DNA of 15,112 nt. It comes from Dethiothermospora halolimnae. Lineage in GTDB: Bacteria > Bacillota > Clostridia > Tissierellales > VENL01. The stretch's first letter is position 1. Each line of letters begins with the position of its first letter. Under the pieces are notes generated by a model. That model saw only the letters and a program-made list of their open reading frames with translations. It did no database searches and was not told the DNA's origin. The position numbers and the translations under genes are program-made. Below, piece after piece: positions 6,290 to 13,840 of this stretch. The stretch spans positions 1 to 15,112 of the forward strand of contig NZ_JBAKFX010000070.1 of the NCBI RefSeq assembly GCF_037577855.1, written 5' to 3'.

Positions 6290-7984
6290 TTGAAAAAAGT
6301 CATATTATTTATTGTAATGTTAATAGTAATAACTACAGGTTCCGTCCTAGGAATCATGTATTATAAGGAAATAGACCCCTATAATGTGATACCATCATTT
6401 TCTAGGGGTGAAATTAACGTTGTTATAGAGGATAAAGTTATTGATACAAAAAATCAACCTATAATAGAAGATAAAAATATACTATTGCCATATAGTTTAA
6501 TAAAAGAAAATATAACTAAGGATATTGAAATAAGTGAAAAATATAATAGGGCATATTTAAATATAGACACTCCAAGTTTTAAACTTGAGACTGACAAGTT
6601 AGATAATAGATTAAAAGATGGAGTAGAATTAAATTTTCTTTTAAAGGAAATAGAGGATAGCCACTATTTAAATATAATAGGGCTAGAAGACATTTTGGAA
6701 ATAAGTGTCAAATATAATAAAGATGAAAATGTCTTAACAATAGATACTTTAAATAGTAAAAAACAGCATGGTCAAATAGTTGATAATACCTTTTTAAGAC
6801 CTAAAAAAGGTTATTTTAGTTTTGTTATGGACAAGCTAAATAAAGGGGATAATATAACCTTGTATGATAAAGAAGGAAAGTGGAGAAAGATTAGAAATGA
6901 AAAGGGATATATAGGATATGTATTGGATAAAAAGATAGAAATTAAATCAAAAATAAAAACAGGTGATAATAGGATTAATAAAAAAAGGGAACATTGGAAT
7001 AATGATAAAAAAATTAATTTGGTTTGGGATCATATAAATAAATATTCCCCTGATTTATCAGAGGAAGAAAAAATAAAGGGCTTAAATGTTATATCGCCAA
7101 CATGGTTTTCTATAGTAAGTGAAAGTGGATATGTGGTTAATAATAGTGATATAAAATATGTAAAAGATGCCCATGATAAAGGATATAAGGTATGGGCTTT
7201 AATAAATAATGGTTTTGATCCTGATTTGACCCATAAATTACTGTTAAATGAAGATGGTAAAAAAAGAGCTATAAATCAAATAGTAACCTATGCAAGTATT
7301 TATAACTTAGATGGCATAAATATTGATTTTGAAAATGTATATTACAAAGACAAAGATAGATTAACGGCCTTTATTAAAGACTTAACTGGAGCACTTAAGG
7401 AACAAAATTTAATAGTAAGTATAGATACAACAGTTCCCTCTGGAAGTTTAAACTGGTCAAAGTTTTATGATAGGGAATCTTTAGGTAAAATAGTGGACTA
7501 TGTTATGGTTATGACCTATGATGAACATTGGGCATCAAGTCCTAAAAGTGGGTCAGTGGCATCAATTGATTGGGTATCTAGGGGAATAGAAAAAAGCTTA
7601 AAGTATATACCAAATGAAAAGCTTATAATGGGGATTCCATTTTATACTAGAGAATGGGAAGAAACGGAGGATAACAGTGGAAATATTAAGGTTACATCTA
7701 AAGCATTATCCATGGAAACAGTAAAAAATAGAATAAAGGAATATGATAGTGAAGTTATATGGCTTGATGATATAGGACAACACTACACGGAATATAAAAA
7801 AGATGGTAAAAAATATAGAATATGGATAGAGGATAGTAAATCTGTAGATTTAAAAGCCAGATTAGTTCATAAATATAACTTGGCAGGGGTAGGTTTATGG
7901 CGAAAGGGCTTTGAAGAAGAGGAGGTATGGACTGTTTTAAATAATACATTGTATAATAATGATCGGTTGGTTAAGGAAAACTAG
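6290..7984 (+). CDS. Membrane-anchored or secreted glycoside hydrolase family 18 protein with stalk and SH3-like domains
   Basis: Domain order: a hydrophobic anchor or signal at residues 4-24, a copper-amine-oxidase-N-like stalk region (about 40-155), an SH3-like segment (about 168-215), then a GH18 barrel (about 242-550). The GH18 signature is LDGINIDFE (340-348), with catalytic acid E348 and D346, and MTYDEHW (408-414) is the usual later barrel motif. This layout occurs in clostridial and bacillar wall or spore peptidoglycan hydrolases of the YaaH/SleL/YdhD type, so N-acetylglucosaminidase activity on peptidoglycan is likely, though chitin-type substrates are possible. The start is TTG at 6290 because GGGAGG (6277-6282) lies seven bases upstream; an ATG at 6275 overlaps that ribosome binding site. 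It gives 564 residues. The methyltransferase gene follows 36 bp later, probably in the same transcript. Confidence 0.88.
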   Translation: MKKVILFIVMLIVITTGSVLGIMYYKEIDPYNVIPSFSRGEINVVIEDKVIDTKNQPIIEDKNILLPYSLIKENITKDIEISEKYNRAYLNIDTPSFKLETDKLDNRLKDGVELNFLLKEIEDSHYLNIIGLEDILEISVKYNKDENVLTIDTLNSKKQHGQIVDNTFLRPKKGYFSFVMDKLNKGDNITLYDKEGKWRKIRNEKGYIGYVLDKKIEIKSKIKTGDNRINKKREHWNNDKKINLVWDHINKYSPDLSEEEKIKGLNVISPTWFSIVSESGYVVNNSDIKYVKDAHDKGYKVWALINNGFDPDLTHKLLLNEDGKKRAINQIVTYASIYNLDGINIDFENVYYKDKDRLTAFIKDLTGALKEQNLIVSIDTTVPSGSLNWSKFYDRESLGKIVDYVMVMTYDEHWASSPKSGSVASIDWVSRGIEKSLKYIPNEKLIMGIPFYTREWEETEDNSGNIKVTSKALSMETVKNRIKEYDSEVIWLDDIGQHYTEYKKDGKKYRIWIEDSKSVDLKARLVHKYNLAGVGLWRKGFEEEEVWTVLNNTLYNNDRLVKEN

Positions 7985-8020
7985 GTTAATATACAAATAT
8001 AATTAAAAAAGGGGTATTTT

Positions 8021-9199
8021 ATGACTATAAAAGAATTAATAAAAGAGGTTATAAATAATAATAAATTAATATATGGAGTACTAAGTAACGTAAAAAAGAA
8101 GAGCATTAAAGAGTTTAATAAAGTAACAATAAAGCCTGTTCTTATTAAGGAAGATATCTTGATACAGTTTACTTATAACTATGACAAAAAAGTAATTCAT
8201 AAAAACCTAAAGCTTTATGATGCTATAGAAAAAATAAATGACCTATTAAATAATTACTTTAAACAAGGAATGATATTCACCACAGAAGCTGATTATCAGA
8301 TTTTAATAAGTAAAAAGGGAAAAGTGAAGATACTAAGGAAAAAGCCTACTAAAGAAAAAACTGACTTAAATCACAATAGAAAAAAGAATTATATAATAGA
8401 AGAAAATGAACCATGTGATTTTTTAATAAGATTAGGTGTAATGAATGAAAAAGGTAAAGTATATAAGAAAAAATATGATAAGTTTAAACAAATAAATAGA
8501 TTTTTAGAAATGGTTTCTGATGTTGTGGATAGTATGGATAAAAATAAAACGATAAATATAATAGACTTTGGATGTGGAAAGTCCTATCTAACATTTGCCC
8601 TTTATTATTATTTAGTTGATAAATTGGGCTTAGATATAAATGTAATAGGTTTAGATTTAAAAAAGGATGTTATAGACTATTGTAATGAAGTGTCCAGGGA
8701 TTTAAAATATGATAAATTAAAGTTTGTTCATGGTGATATAAAGGATTTTAAAGAAATAGATAAGGTGGATATGGTTGTAACATTACATGCCTGCGATACT
8801 GCCACCGATGCAGCGCTGGTTAAGGCAGTTAATTGGGATGTTAAAGTTATACTATCTGTGCCCTGTTGTCAGCATGAGTTACTAAACAAGATAGACAATC
8901 CTGTTATGAAACCAATGATAAAACACGGAATAATAAAAGAAAAGCTATCAACGTTAATAACCGATAGCATCAGGGCAAATATACTTGAAATATTAGGATA
9001 CTCTACACAGATGCTAGAGTTTATAGATATGGAACATACCCCTAAAAATGTTTTAATTCGAGGTGTGAAAGTAGGGGGTAGTAATAAGAAGGCTGTAAAA
9101 GAATATTTAGAGTTTAAGAAATTTTGGAATATAGAAAAGATTTATATAGAAGAGGCTATGGGGGATAGGTTAACTTCACAGTTGAAAATTGAGAATTGA
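8021..9199 (+). CDS. SAM-dependent methyltransferase, Methyltransf_32-like
   Basis: This 392-residue protein has a class I methyltransferase fold in its central part. Motif I is IIDFGCGKSYLTFAL (180-194), followed by GLDLK (210-214, the acidic residue that would contact the ribose of SAM), HGDI (237-240), LHACDT (255-260) and SVPCCQHEL (279-287). The pair HACD and PCCQHEL is characteristic of the PF13679 (Methyltransf_32) group. The lysine-rich N-terminal 130 residues could bind nucleic acid, so an RNA or protein substrate is plausible, but none can be named. AAGGGG lies six bases before ATG. It probably shares a transcript with the GH18 gene. The last eight codons and the TGA stop fall inside a repeat that begins near 9178, so the native C-terminus may have been replaced. 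Confidence 0.82.
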   Translation: MTIKELIKEVINNNKLIYGVLSNVKKKSIKEFNKVTIKPVLIKEDILIQFTYNYDKKVIHKNLKLYDAIEKINDLLNNYFKQGMIFTTEADYQILISKKGKVKILRKKPTKEKTDLNHNRKKNYIIEENEPCDFLIRLGVMNEKGKVYKKKYDKFKQINRFLEMVSDVVDSMDKNKTINIIDFGCGKSYLTFALYYYLVDKLGLDINVIGLDLKKDVIDYCNEVSRDLKYDKLKFVHGDIKDFKEIDKVDMVVTLHACDTATDAALVKAVNWDVKVILSVPCCQHELLNKIDNPVMKPMIKHGIIKEKLSTLITDSIRANILEILGYSTQMLEFIDMEHTPKNVLIRGVKVGGSNKKAVKEYLEFKKFWNIEKIYIEEAMGDRLTSQLKIEN

Positions 9200-9312
9200 T
9201 AGTGGACAGTTAAGGTATAAATCGGCGAAGCCGATTTAAGATATAATATTTTATGGACCAAGTGAATAAAATTACTTTTAACTGTCAATTCTCAACTGTC
9301 CACCGTCAATTT
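9178..9312. repeat. Imperfect inverted-repeat element (MITE/REP-like), overlapping the methyltransferase 3' end
   Basis: The left arm (about 9180-9213) and right arm (about 9277-9312) share reverse-complementary blocks, including TTAACTGT and CAATTCTCAA, arranged with small rearrangements. Between them lies a perfect hairpin, AAATCGGC-GAA-GCCGATTT (9219-9237). The whole has the look of a dispersed noncoding palindromic element. No transposase ORF is inside. It contains the stop codon (9197-9199) of the upstream gene. Copy number elsewhere in the genome cannot be judged. Confidence 0.65.
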
Positions 9313-9354
9313 AAATAAATAGAGGGGCAATTCATTCTCCGGAATTTAGTTACT

Positions 9355-9373
9355 GGGGGATTCGTAATCCCCT
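9355..9373. repeat. Small GGGGATT/AATCCCC hairpin
   Basis: A perfect 7-bp stem pairs 9356-9362 with 9366-9372 around CGT, with a possible additional G-T pair. It lies in the intergenic repeat cluster between the MITE-like element and the dispersed repeat at 9384. There is no T-run, so it is not a terminator. Confidence 0.5.
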
Positions 9374-9383
9374 AGCTTGAAAT

Positions 9384-9416
9384 CTCTGATCTCTGCACTT
9401 TGTCCCCTGCACAAAA
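9384..9416 (+). repeat. Dispersed 33-bp repeat, copy 1
   Basis: A pyrimidine-rich segment of CTCTG, CTGCAC and CCTG modules that aligns without gaps to 11593-11625 at 25 of 33 positions. Both copies are in the same orientation and directly abut a hairpin. The module is noncoding and of unknown function. Confidence 0.6.
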
Positions 9417-9444
9417 GAAAAAAGCGGTTTTAACCGCTTTTTTC
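9417..9444. terminator. Intrinsic terminator of pyrBI (bidirectional)
   Basis: A near-perfect palindrome, GAAAAAAGCGGTT with its complement, ends one base from the pyrI stop. The A and T tracts on both sides allow termination from either strand, so it closes the pyrBI transcript and probably also read-through from the methyltransferase side. Confidence 0.92.
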
Positions 9445-9445
9445 T

Positions 9446-9874
9446 TTATAGTTTATAATAGGTAAAATCATCACAAAATGAACATTTATATTTAGCTGTA
9501 TTCTTATCTACTAATGAAAAGGTTGGTATTGCATAGATGTCATGGTTACTTACACATCTGGGATTTTCACATTTTATAAGGCCTTTAATTTCCCCAGGTA
9601 ATGATACACTTTTCTTTTCAACTATTTTATCATCTTTAATTACATTTATTGTAATACTAGGATCTATAAGTCCTAACATAGTAAAGTCTAAATCTATTTC
9701 GTCTTGAATTTTTATAATATCCTTCTTACCAAGCTCATTACTTTCTACATTCATTAATAAAACTACTGGAAAATCTGCTTTATCAAGCTCTAGTTTTTCA
9801 AATATTTTAAGACCTTTTCCTGAAGTTATATGATCTATTACGATTCCTTTTTTTATACTATTTACGGTTAACAT
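9446..9874 (-). CDS. pyrI: Aspartate carbamoyltransferase regulatory subunit
   Basis: The 142-residue protein matches PyrI in length and layout. The N-terminal allosteric domain (1-95) begins with LTVNSIKKGIVIDHI and contains the family-typical KDIIKI. The C-terminal zinc domain has four cysteines, C102, C107, C131 and C134, in the pattern CxxxxC...CxxC that binds structural zinc and contacts PyrB. It would bind nucleotides and tune the catalytic trimers. The start codon lies one base after the pyrB stop (TAATATG), so translation is probably coupled. It is the last gene of the operon. Confidence 0.97.
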   Translation of the reverse strand: MLTVNSIKKGIVIDHITSGKGLKIFEKLELDKADFPVVLLMNVESNELGKKDIIKIQDEIDLDFTMLGLIDPSITINVIKDDKIVEKKSVSLPGEIKGLIKCENPRCVSNHDIYAIPTFSLVDKNTAKYKCSFCDDFTYYKL

Positions 9875-9875
9875 A

Positions 9876-10802
9876 TTATATCACCCCCAAAAGATGTGCC
9901 ATCAGTGACATTCTTACATAAACACCGTATTTGGCCTGTTTAAAGTATACTGCTCGTTTATCCTTATCAACACTATAATCTATTTCGTTTACCCTTGGAA
10001 GGGGGTGCATTATTAACATATCTTCTTTAGCATTTTCTATTTTATCTGCTGTTAAGATATAACTATTTTTTAATTTAAGATAGTCTTCTTCATTAAAAAA
10101 TCTCTCTTTTTGAATTCTAGTCATATATAATATATCTACCTCATCAATAACATCTTCAATTTTGCTGGTTTCTACAATTTTAACATTGTAGGTTTCTTTA
10201 ACAAAATTTTTAACATACTCTGGCATTTGAAGTTGAGGGGGTGAAACTAGATAAAATTCCATATCTTTATATCTTGATAGGGTTTTAATAAGGGAATGAA
10301 CAGTTCTACCATATTTTAAGTCACCACATAAAGCAACTTTATTACCATCTATATTTCCCTTTAGAGTTTTTATGGTAAGTAAATCGGTAAGGGTTTGGGT
10401 AGGATGTTGATGACCACCATCTCCACCGTTTATAACAGGTACTTGAGAAAATTCAGAAGCGAGTTTTGGAGCACCCTCTCTAGGATGACGTATAACTGCT
10501 ATATCAGAATAACCATCCACAACTCTTATTGTATCTGATATACTTTCTCCCTTTTTTACTGAACTGGTCTGAGCATCGGCAAAACCTAGTATTTTACCTC
10601 CCATTCTAAGCATAGCCGACTCAAAGCTTAGTCTTGTTCTAGTGCTAGGCTCATAGAAAAGTGTAGCTAGGATTTTCCCTTTACATATTTTGTCATACTT
10701 TTCAGGTATATCTACCATATCCTGTGCAACGGTAAAAATTTGGTTTAGTTCCTCAAGTGTGAAATCACTTGGATCAATAAGATGTCTTCCTTTAAGATTC
10801 AT
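9876..10802 (-). CDS. pyrB: Aspartate carbamoyltransferase catalytic subunit
   Basis: It catalyses carbamoyl phosphate plus L-aspartate to N-carbamoyl-aspartate, the committed step of pyrimidine synthesis. The 308-residue length is standard. Carbamoyl-phosphate-binding STRTR lies at 53-57, SVKKGES at 81-87 supplies the lysine loop donated to the neighbouring subunit, and HPREG (106-110) and HQHPTQ (131-136) supply further active-site residues. HPLPRVNEID near the C-terminus closes the aspartate site. ATG at 10802 is preceded by GGGAGG at 10815-10810. It pairs with pyrI as a two-gene operon behind a long PyrR-type leader. No other pyr genes are in the window. Confidence 0.98.
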   Translation of the reverse strand: MNLKGRHLIDPSDFTLEELNQIFTVAQDMVDIPEKYDKICKGKILATLFYEPSTRTRLSFESAMLRMGGKILGFADAQTSSVKKGESISDTIRVVDGYSDIAVIRHPREGAPKLASEFSQVPVINGGDGGHQHPTQTLTDLLTIKTLKGNIDGNKVALCGDLKYGRTVHSLIKTLSRYKDMEFYLVSPPQLQMPEYVKNFVKETYNVKIVETSKIEDVIDEVDILYMTRIQKERFFNEEDYLKLKNSYILTADKIENAKEDMLIMHPLPRVNEIDYSVDKDKRAVYFKQAKYGVYVRMSLMAHLLGVI

Positions 10803-10821
10803 TATAATTCCTCCCTTTTAT

Positions 10822-10907
10822 TTAGTTGTTGGGGGATTTTTGATCCCTCAACTAATTTGGTTGGGAGACAAGTCTCCCTTATTAGCCTCACAGGACTAAT
10901 TTAAAGG
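10822..10907 (-). promoter_or_regulatory. Second PyrR-type binding hairpin, without a terminator, next to the pyrB ribosome binding site
   Basis: On the minus strand a 31-nt hairpin (10907-10877) carries AGTCCTGTGAGGCT, matching the known PyrR binding loop. It is followed by GGGAGAC-TT-GTCTCCC (10878-10863), whose first bases overlap the PyrR stem. A further hairpin (10855-10822, 7-bp TTAGTTG/CAACTAA plus GGGAT/ATCCC) ends six bases before the Shine-Dalgarno sequence. A competing stem can form between GGCTAAT (10887-10881) and ATTAGTT (10856-10850). There is no U-tract, so control of translation is more likely than transcription termination. Confidence 0.7.
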
Positions 10908-10910
10908 CAT

Positions 10911-11025
10911 AAAAAAACCTTCTAGCACTGAAGGCTAAGAAGGTATAGATATCTTGAAATATAGACATGAATAATCTATATACCAGTATTCATACCTTCT
11001 CAGTCTCACAGGACTAATTTAAAGG
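10911..11025 (-). promoter_or_regulatory. PyrR-responsive transcription attenuator of pyrBI
   Basis: Reading the minus strand, a 31-nt PyrR-type hairpin (11025-10995) contains AGTCCTGTGAGACT. An antiterminator can form by a 12-bp pairing of 11003-10992 with 10946-10935. The terminator pairs 10944-10939/10938-10935 with 10926-10924/10922-10917 and is followed by seven U residues (10917-10911). The PyrR hairpin uses the 5' strand of the antiterminator, so PyrR plus UMP would favour termination, as in the Bacillus pyr leaders. The PyrR protein itself is not encoded here. Confidence 0.9.
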
Positions 11026-11041
11026 TTTATATGTTACAAAC

Positions 11042-11070
11042 ATAATATCGCAATGACAAATAAATGTCAA
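11042..11070 (-). promoter_or_regulatory. Promoter of pyrBI
   Basis: On the minus strand a perfect TTGACA (11070-11065) is spaced 17 bp from TATTAT (11047-11042), a very strong vegetative-type promoter. Transcription should start near 11035, giving a leader of about 230 bases with both PyrR elements inside it. Confidence 0.9.
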
Positions 11071-11161
11071 TAAAAAATATTACAAAATGATATGATTCAA
11101 GTAAAAAAATTACAGGAAAATGCGAAATATAGTAAAATATTACTAACAATCTTAAACTATG

Positions 11162-11190
11162 TTGAAAATAGGTTATTTATATGGTAATAT
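11162..11190 (+). promoter_or_regulatory. Candidate promoter of the Spo0E-like gene
   Basis: TTGAAA (11162-11167) and TAATAT (11185-11190) are spaced 17 bp, with a start expected near 11197 and a leader of about 50 bases. The -10 matches four of six consensus positions. I found no convincing Spo0A box in the gap with pyrB. Confidence 0.5.
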
Positions 11191-11245
11191 TATATAACGT
11201 TAGAATTAAAAAAAATATAGAAGAAAAACGGGAAGGAACTATATT

Positions 11246-11440
11246 ATGGAAATGACTAATCTTGAATGTATAGATGAAAAAACGATTAAAAATAATATAG
11301 AATATAAAAGAAGAATACTAAATGAACTGATGCTAAATGATAACATAAACAAGGAATGTATCTTAAAATTAAGTATTGAGTTGGACAAGCTTATTTATAA
11401 ATACTATTGTAAAAAATATAACAATAAAAATTATAATTAA
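11246..11440 (+). CDS. Spo0E-family aspartyl-phosphate phosphatase
   Basis: This 64-residue protein fits the short two-helix Spo0E fold. The first helix holds IEYKRRILNELM (18-29), and the second holds the family signature as LSIELDKLIYKYY (42-54), where S43, E45, L46 and D47 correspond to the SQELD motif. Family members bind Spo0A~P and remove its phosphate, holding back sporulation. AAGGA at 11233-11237 lies eight bases before ATG 11246; a second in-frame ATG at 11252 is possible. It stands alone, divergent from pyrBI, with its own promoter and terminator. Its presence supports an endospore-forming host. The tail after residue 55 is K/N/Y-rich and unstructured. Confidence 0.85.
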   Translation: MEMTNLECIDEKTIKNNIEYKRRILNELMLNDNINKECILKLSIELDKLIYKYYCKKYNNKNYN

Positions 11441-11479
11441 AATTTAACTTTAAGGAAAAGTTAATATATTTAGATGCAT

Positions 11480-11508
11480 AAAAATCCCTATTAAAACAGG
11501 GATTTTTT
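11480..11508 (+). terminator. Intrinsic terminator of the Spo0E-like gene
   Basis: The stem pairs 11480-11489 with 11498-11507 (AAAAATCCCT against AGGGATTTTT) around an eight-base loop, and Ts continue on the plus strand. It lies about 40 bp after the stop. Confidence 0.88.
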
Positions 11509-11592
11509 ATTTATATTTTAGTAGGCTTTAACTATATTAAAGTCTTATAAAGTCATATGTTAAGTGTTTTACAGAATACCCCATTACCAATC

Positions 11593-11625
11593 CTCTGTTC
11601 CCTGCACCTTGCATCCTGTACAGAA
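11593..11625 (+). repeat. Dispersed 33-bp repeat, copy 2
   Basis: Ungapped match to 9384-9416 at 25 of 33 positions, same orientation. It sits in the 269-bp gap between the Spo0E-like terminator and the two-component operon and runs straight into the hairpin at 11622-11654. Confidence 0.6.
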
Positions 11626-11654
11626 CAAAGAAGCACCAAAGGTGCCTTTGTTCT
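11622..11654. other. Hairpin upstream of the two-component operon
   Basis: AGAACAAAG and GCACC (11622-11635) pair with GGTGC and CTTTGTTCT (11641-11654), with a two-base bulge and an AAA loop. No T-run follows on the plus strand and none is seen on the minus strand, so it does not look like an intrinsic terminator. It ends 20 bp before the -10 of the next operon. Confidence 0.5.
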
Positions 11655-11670
11655 AAAGATATATAAAACA

Positions 11671-11679
11671 TGGTATAAT
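11671..11679 (+). promoter_or_regulatory. Extended -10 promoter of the two-component operon
   Basis: TGGTATAAT is a perfect extended -10 (TGnTATAAT). The -35 position at 17 bp spacing reads TTCTAA, which is weak, as is common for extended -10 promoters. Transcription should start near 11686, about 24 bases before the ATG. Confidence 0.7.
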
Positions 11680-11709
11680 AATACTAACAAACTATAACGG
11701 AGTGATAAT

Positions 11710-12399
11710 ATGGATAAAATATTAATTGTTGATGATGATAAAAAAATATGTCAGTTAGTAGAGATGTTTTTAGAAAAGGAACAGTTTGAGGTAATAAAAG
11801 CCCATGATGGTGAAGTAGCTATTAAGAAATTTAAAGAAGAAACCCCAAATATGGTAATACTAGATATAATGTTACCTAAAATGGATGGGTATGATGTATG
11901 TAGAGAGATAAAAAAAATTAGTGATGTTCCTATAATAATGCTTACAGCAAAGGGGGAAACATTTGATAAAGTACTAGGATTAAGGTTGGGAGCAGATGAT
12001 TATATGGTAAAGCCCTTTGATCCAGAGGAACTTATTGCTAGGATAAGGGCTGTATTAAGACGGGTTTCCACAAATTCTAATCAATCAGCAGAACAAATAA
12101 TTTTTCCTAACTTGGCTATAAATATGGACAATTTTACTTTAAAAATAAATGATAAAGAGAGCCAATTACCTAAAAAAGAAATGGAATTACTATATTTCTT
12201 AGCATCAAATCCAAACAAGGTTTTTACAAGGGAACAGTTAATAGAACGTATTTGGGGATTTGATTTTATAGGAGAAACTAGGACAGTAGATGTTCATATA
12301 AAAAGACTTAGGTCTAAATTAAAGGAAGTAAAGGATAATTATGAAATAAAAACAGTTTGGGGGGTAGGGTATAAATTTGAGGTGAAAAAGGGTGTTTAA
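11710..12399 (+). CDS. OmpR/PhoB-family response regulator
   Basis: The 229-residue protein has a receiver domain (about 1-118) with the acidic pocket D8-D10, phosphoacceptor D52 (VILDIMLP), switch T79 and K101 in VKPFD. A C-terminal winged-helix DNA-binding domain (about 130-226) ends with the OmpR-family recognition motif TRTVDVHIKRLRSKL and the wing VWGVGYKF. Phosphorylated dimers of this family bind direct repeats spaced about one helical turn. GGAG at 11699-11702 precedes ATG by seven bases. Its stop overlaps the kinase start by eight bases, so the two form a coupled operon. It cannot be assigned to WalR, ResD, PhoP or another subgroup from sequence alone. Confidence 0.95.
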   Translation: MDKILIVDDDKKICQLVEMFLEKEQFEVIKAHDGEVAIKKFKEETPNMVILDIMLPKMDGYDVCREIKKISDVPIIMLTAKGETFDKVLGLRLGADDYMVKPFDPEELIARIRAVLRRVSTNSNQSAEQIIFPNLAINMDNFTLKINDKESQLPKKEMELLYFLASNPNKVFTREQLIERIWGFDFIGETRTVDVHIKRLRSKLKEVKDNYEIKTVWGVGYKFEVKKGV

Positions 12400-13813
12400 T
12401 TCGGTATTTAAAAAAATGACATTTGTATACCTTATCGTAATAATAATAAGTTTTATAATATTAGGTATTGTAGCCATAGAGATGTTAGAGGATTATTACT
12501 TTGATAAAAGAGCCCATGCTTTAACGGAAGAGGGGCAAAAGCTCAATAATACTATAATAGATTATCTAAATAGAAAGGTAAACTATGGAACTTTGAAAAA
12601 TGAACTTAATTCTATAGAAAAGTTCTTAAATGCTAAAATATGGCTTATAGATAAACAAGGGTATATATATGGGGTATCAAATGAAACTGAAGGAAATTGG
12701 ATAGGAAAACAGGTTTCAACCGATGATTTAGTGAAGGTTTTAAAGGGCGATGTTATGGTGAAGAGGGGAGAATATGATGAACTCTTTGGAGGTCCTGTTC
12801 TTACAGTGGGGGTCCCTATATTTGTAAATGGAATAGTTGTAAATGGTGTAATCATGCATTCTCCAATATATGAGATAGACGAAACATTAAATGAAATATA
12901 TAAAATAATACTTTATTCTATGGTTATATCCTTGATGATTGTACTTATACCCCTTTATTTCACTTCTCAAAGGATATCAAAACCACTGAGGGAAATGAAT
13001 AAAATAACCAAAATAATAGCTTCAGGGGAGTTTGAAAAAAGGCTTAATATAAATACAAATGATGAAATAGGGCAGTTAGCTAAATCTTTCAATAATATGG
13101 CGGGAGAACTTGAAGAAATAGAAGAAAAGAGACGGGGATTTATTGCAGATGTTTCCCATGAGCTAAGGTCTCCCCTTACCCTTATAAGGGGTTATATAAA
13201 GGCACTTATGGATAAAGAAACTTCTGATGATAAGAAAAATGAGTATCTTAATATAACATATGAAGAGACTGAAAGATTATCAGAACTGATAAATAATCTA
13301 TTGGATTTATCCAAGATGGAGTCTGGAAATTACCCCCTTAATTTGACTACATTTGATTTAAATGAACTTATTAGAAGGAGTATAATCAAATTTGGTAATA
13401 AACTAGAGGGAAAAGATATAAATGTGGAAGTGAATTTTAGAGAAGACCCTATATATGTTAGTGGAGAAAAGGATAGTATTTCTAGGGTTATATCAAATAT
13501 TATAGATAATGCCATAAAATTTATGGAGAGGGAAGATAGTTTAACTATACTAACCGAAATAAAGAATAATAAAGCCTATGTATACATTAAGGATACGGGA
13601 TGTGGTATTCCTAAAAAAGACTTACAAAATATATGGAAAAGATTCCACAAAGGAGATAAATCCAGATCAAGGCAAATAACTGGAACGGGGTTAGGCTTAT
13701 CTATAGTAAAGGAAATTATTAAAAATCATAATGAAGAAATATGGGTTAAAAGTGAGGAGAGAAGAGGTACTGAATTTGTATTTACATTAACTTTGTCAAC
13801 AAATACAAAGTAA
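12392..13813 (+). CDS. Membrane sensor histidine kinase
   Basis: This 473-residue partner of the upstream regulator has two membrane segments (about 10-30 and 172-192) bracketing an extracellular sensor of about 140 residues. A HAMP linker (about 192-245) follows, then the HisKA domain with phosphoacceptor H256 in DVSHELRSPL, and the HATPase domain with N box SNIIDNAIKF (368-377), G1 DTGCGIP (401-407) and G2 GTGLGLSI (431-438). No PAS domain lies between HAMP and HisKA, which argues against a standard WalK. The sensor has a Cache-like look (IWLIDKQGYIYG, LTVGVPIFVNGIVVNGVI), but the ligand is unknown. The start is GTG at 12392, supported by GAGGTGA six bases upstream. Confidence 0.95.
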   Translation: MFNSVFKKMTFVYLIVIIISFIILGIVAIEMLEDYYFDKRAHALTEEGQKLNNTIIDYLNRKVNYGTLKNELNSIEKFLNAKIWLIDKQGYIYGVSNETEGNWIGKQVSTDDLVKVLKGDVMVKRGEYDELFGGPVLTVGVPIFVNGIVVNGVIMHSPIYEIDETLNEIYKIILYSMVISLMIVLIPLYFTSQRISKPLREMNKITKIIASGEFEKRLNINTNDEIGQLAKSFNNMAGELEEIEEKRRGFIADVSHELRSPLTLIRGYIKALMDKETSDDKKNEYLNITYEETERLSELINNLLDLSKMESGNYPLNLTTFDLNELIRRSIIKFGNKLEGKDINVEVNFREDPIYVSGEKDSISRVISNIIDNAIKFMEREDSLTILTEIKNNKAYVYIKDTGCGIPKKDLQNIWKRFHKGDKSRSRQITGTGLGLSIVKEIIKNHNEEIWVKSEERRGTEFVFTLTLSTNTK

Positions 13814-13840
13814 AGTGAAATATGCATATAGCAAACAATA

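Noticed and set aside
11115..11130. Spo0A box near the Spo0E-like gene
   Set aside because: ATGCGAAA lacks one base compared with TGNCGAA, so it is not a match.
11622..11654. Terminator upstream of the response regulator
   Set aside because: The stem is bulged and no T-run follows on either strand.
12583..12855. Open frames opposite or within the kinase, peptidase, antiporter and lipoprotein genes
   Set aside because: They lie inside well-supported genes, have no ribosome binding sites and encode no recognisable domains.
11710..13813. Naming the two-component pair WalRK because WalR-like repeats are present
   Set aside because: The kinase lacks the PAS domain between HAMP and HisKA expected of WalK, and the usual walHIJ neighbours are absent.
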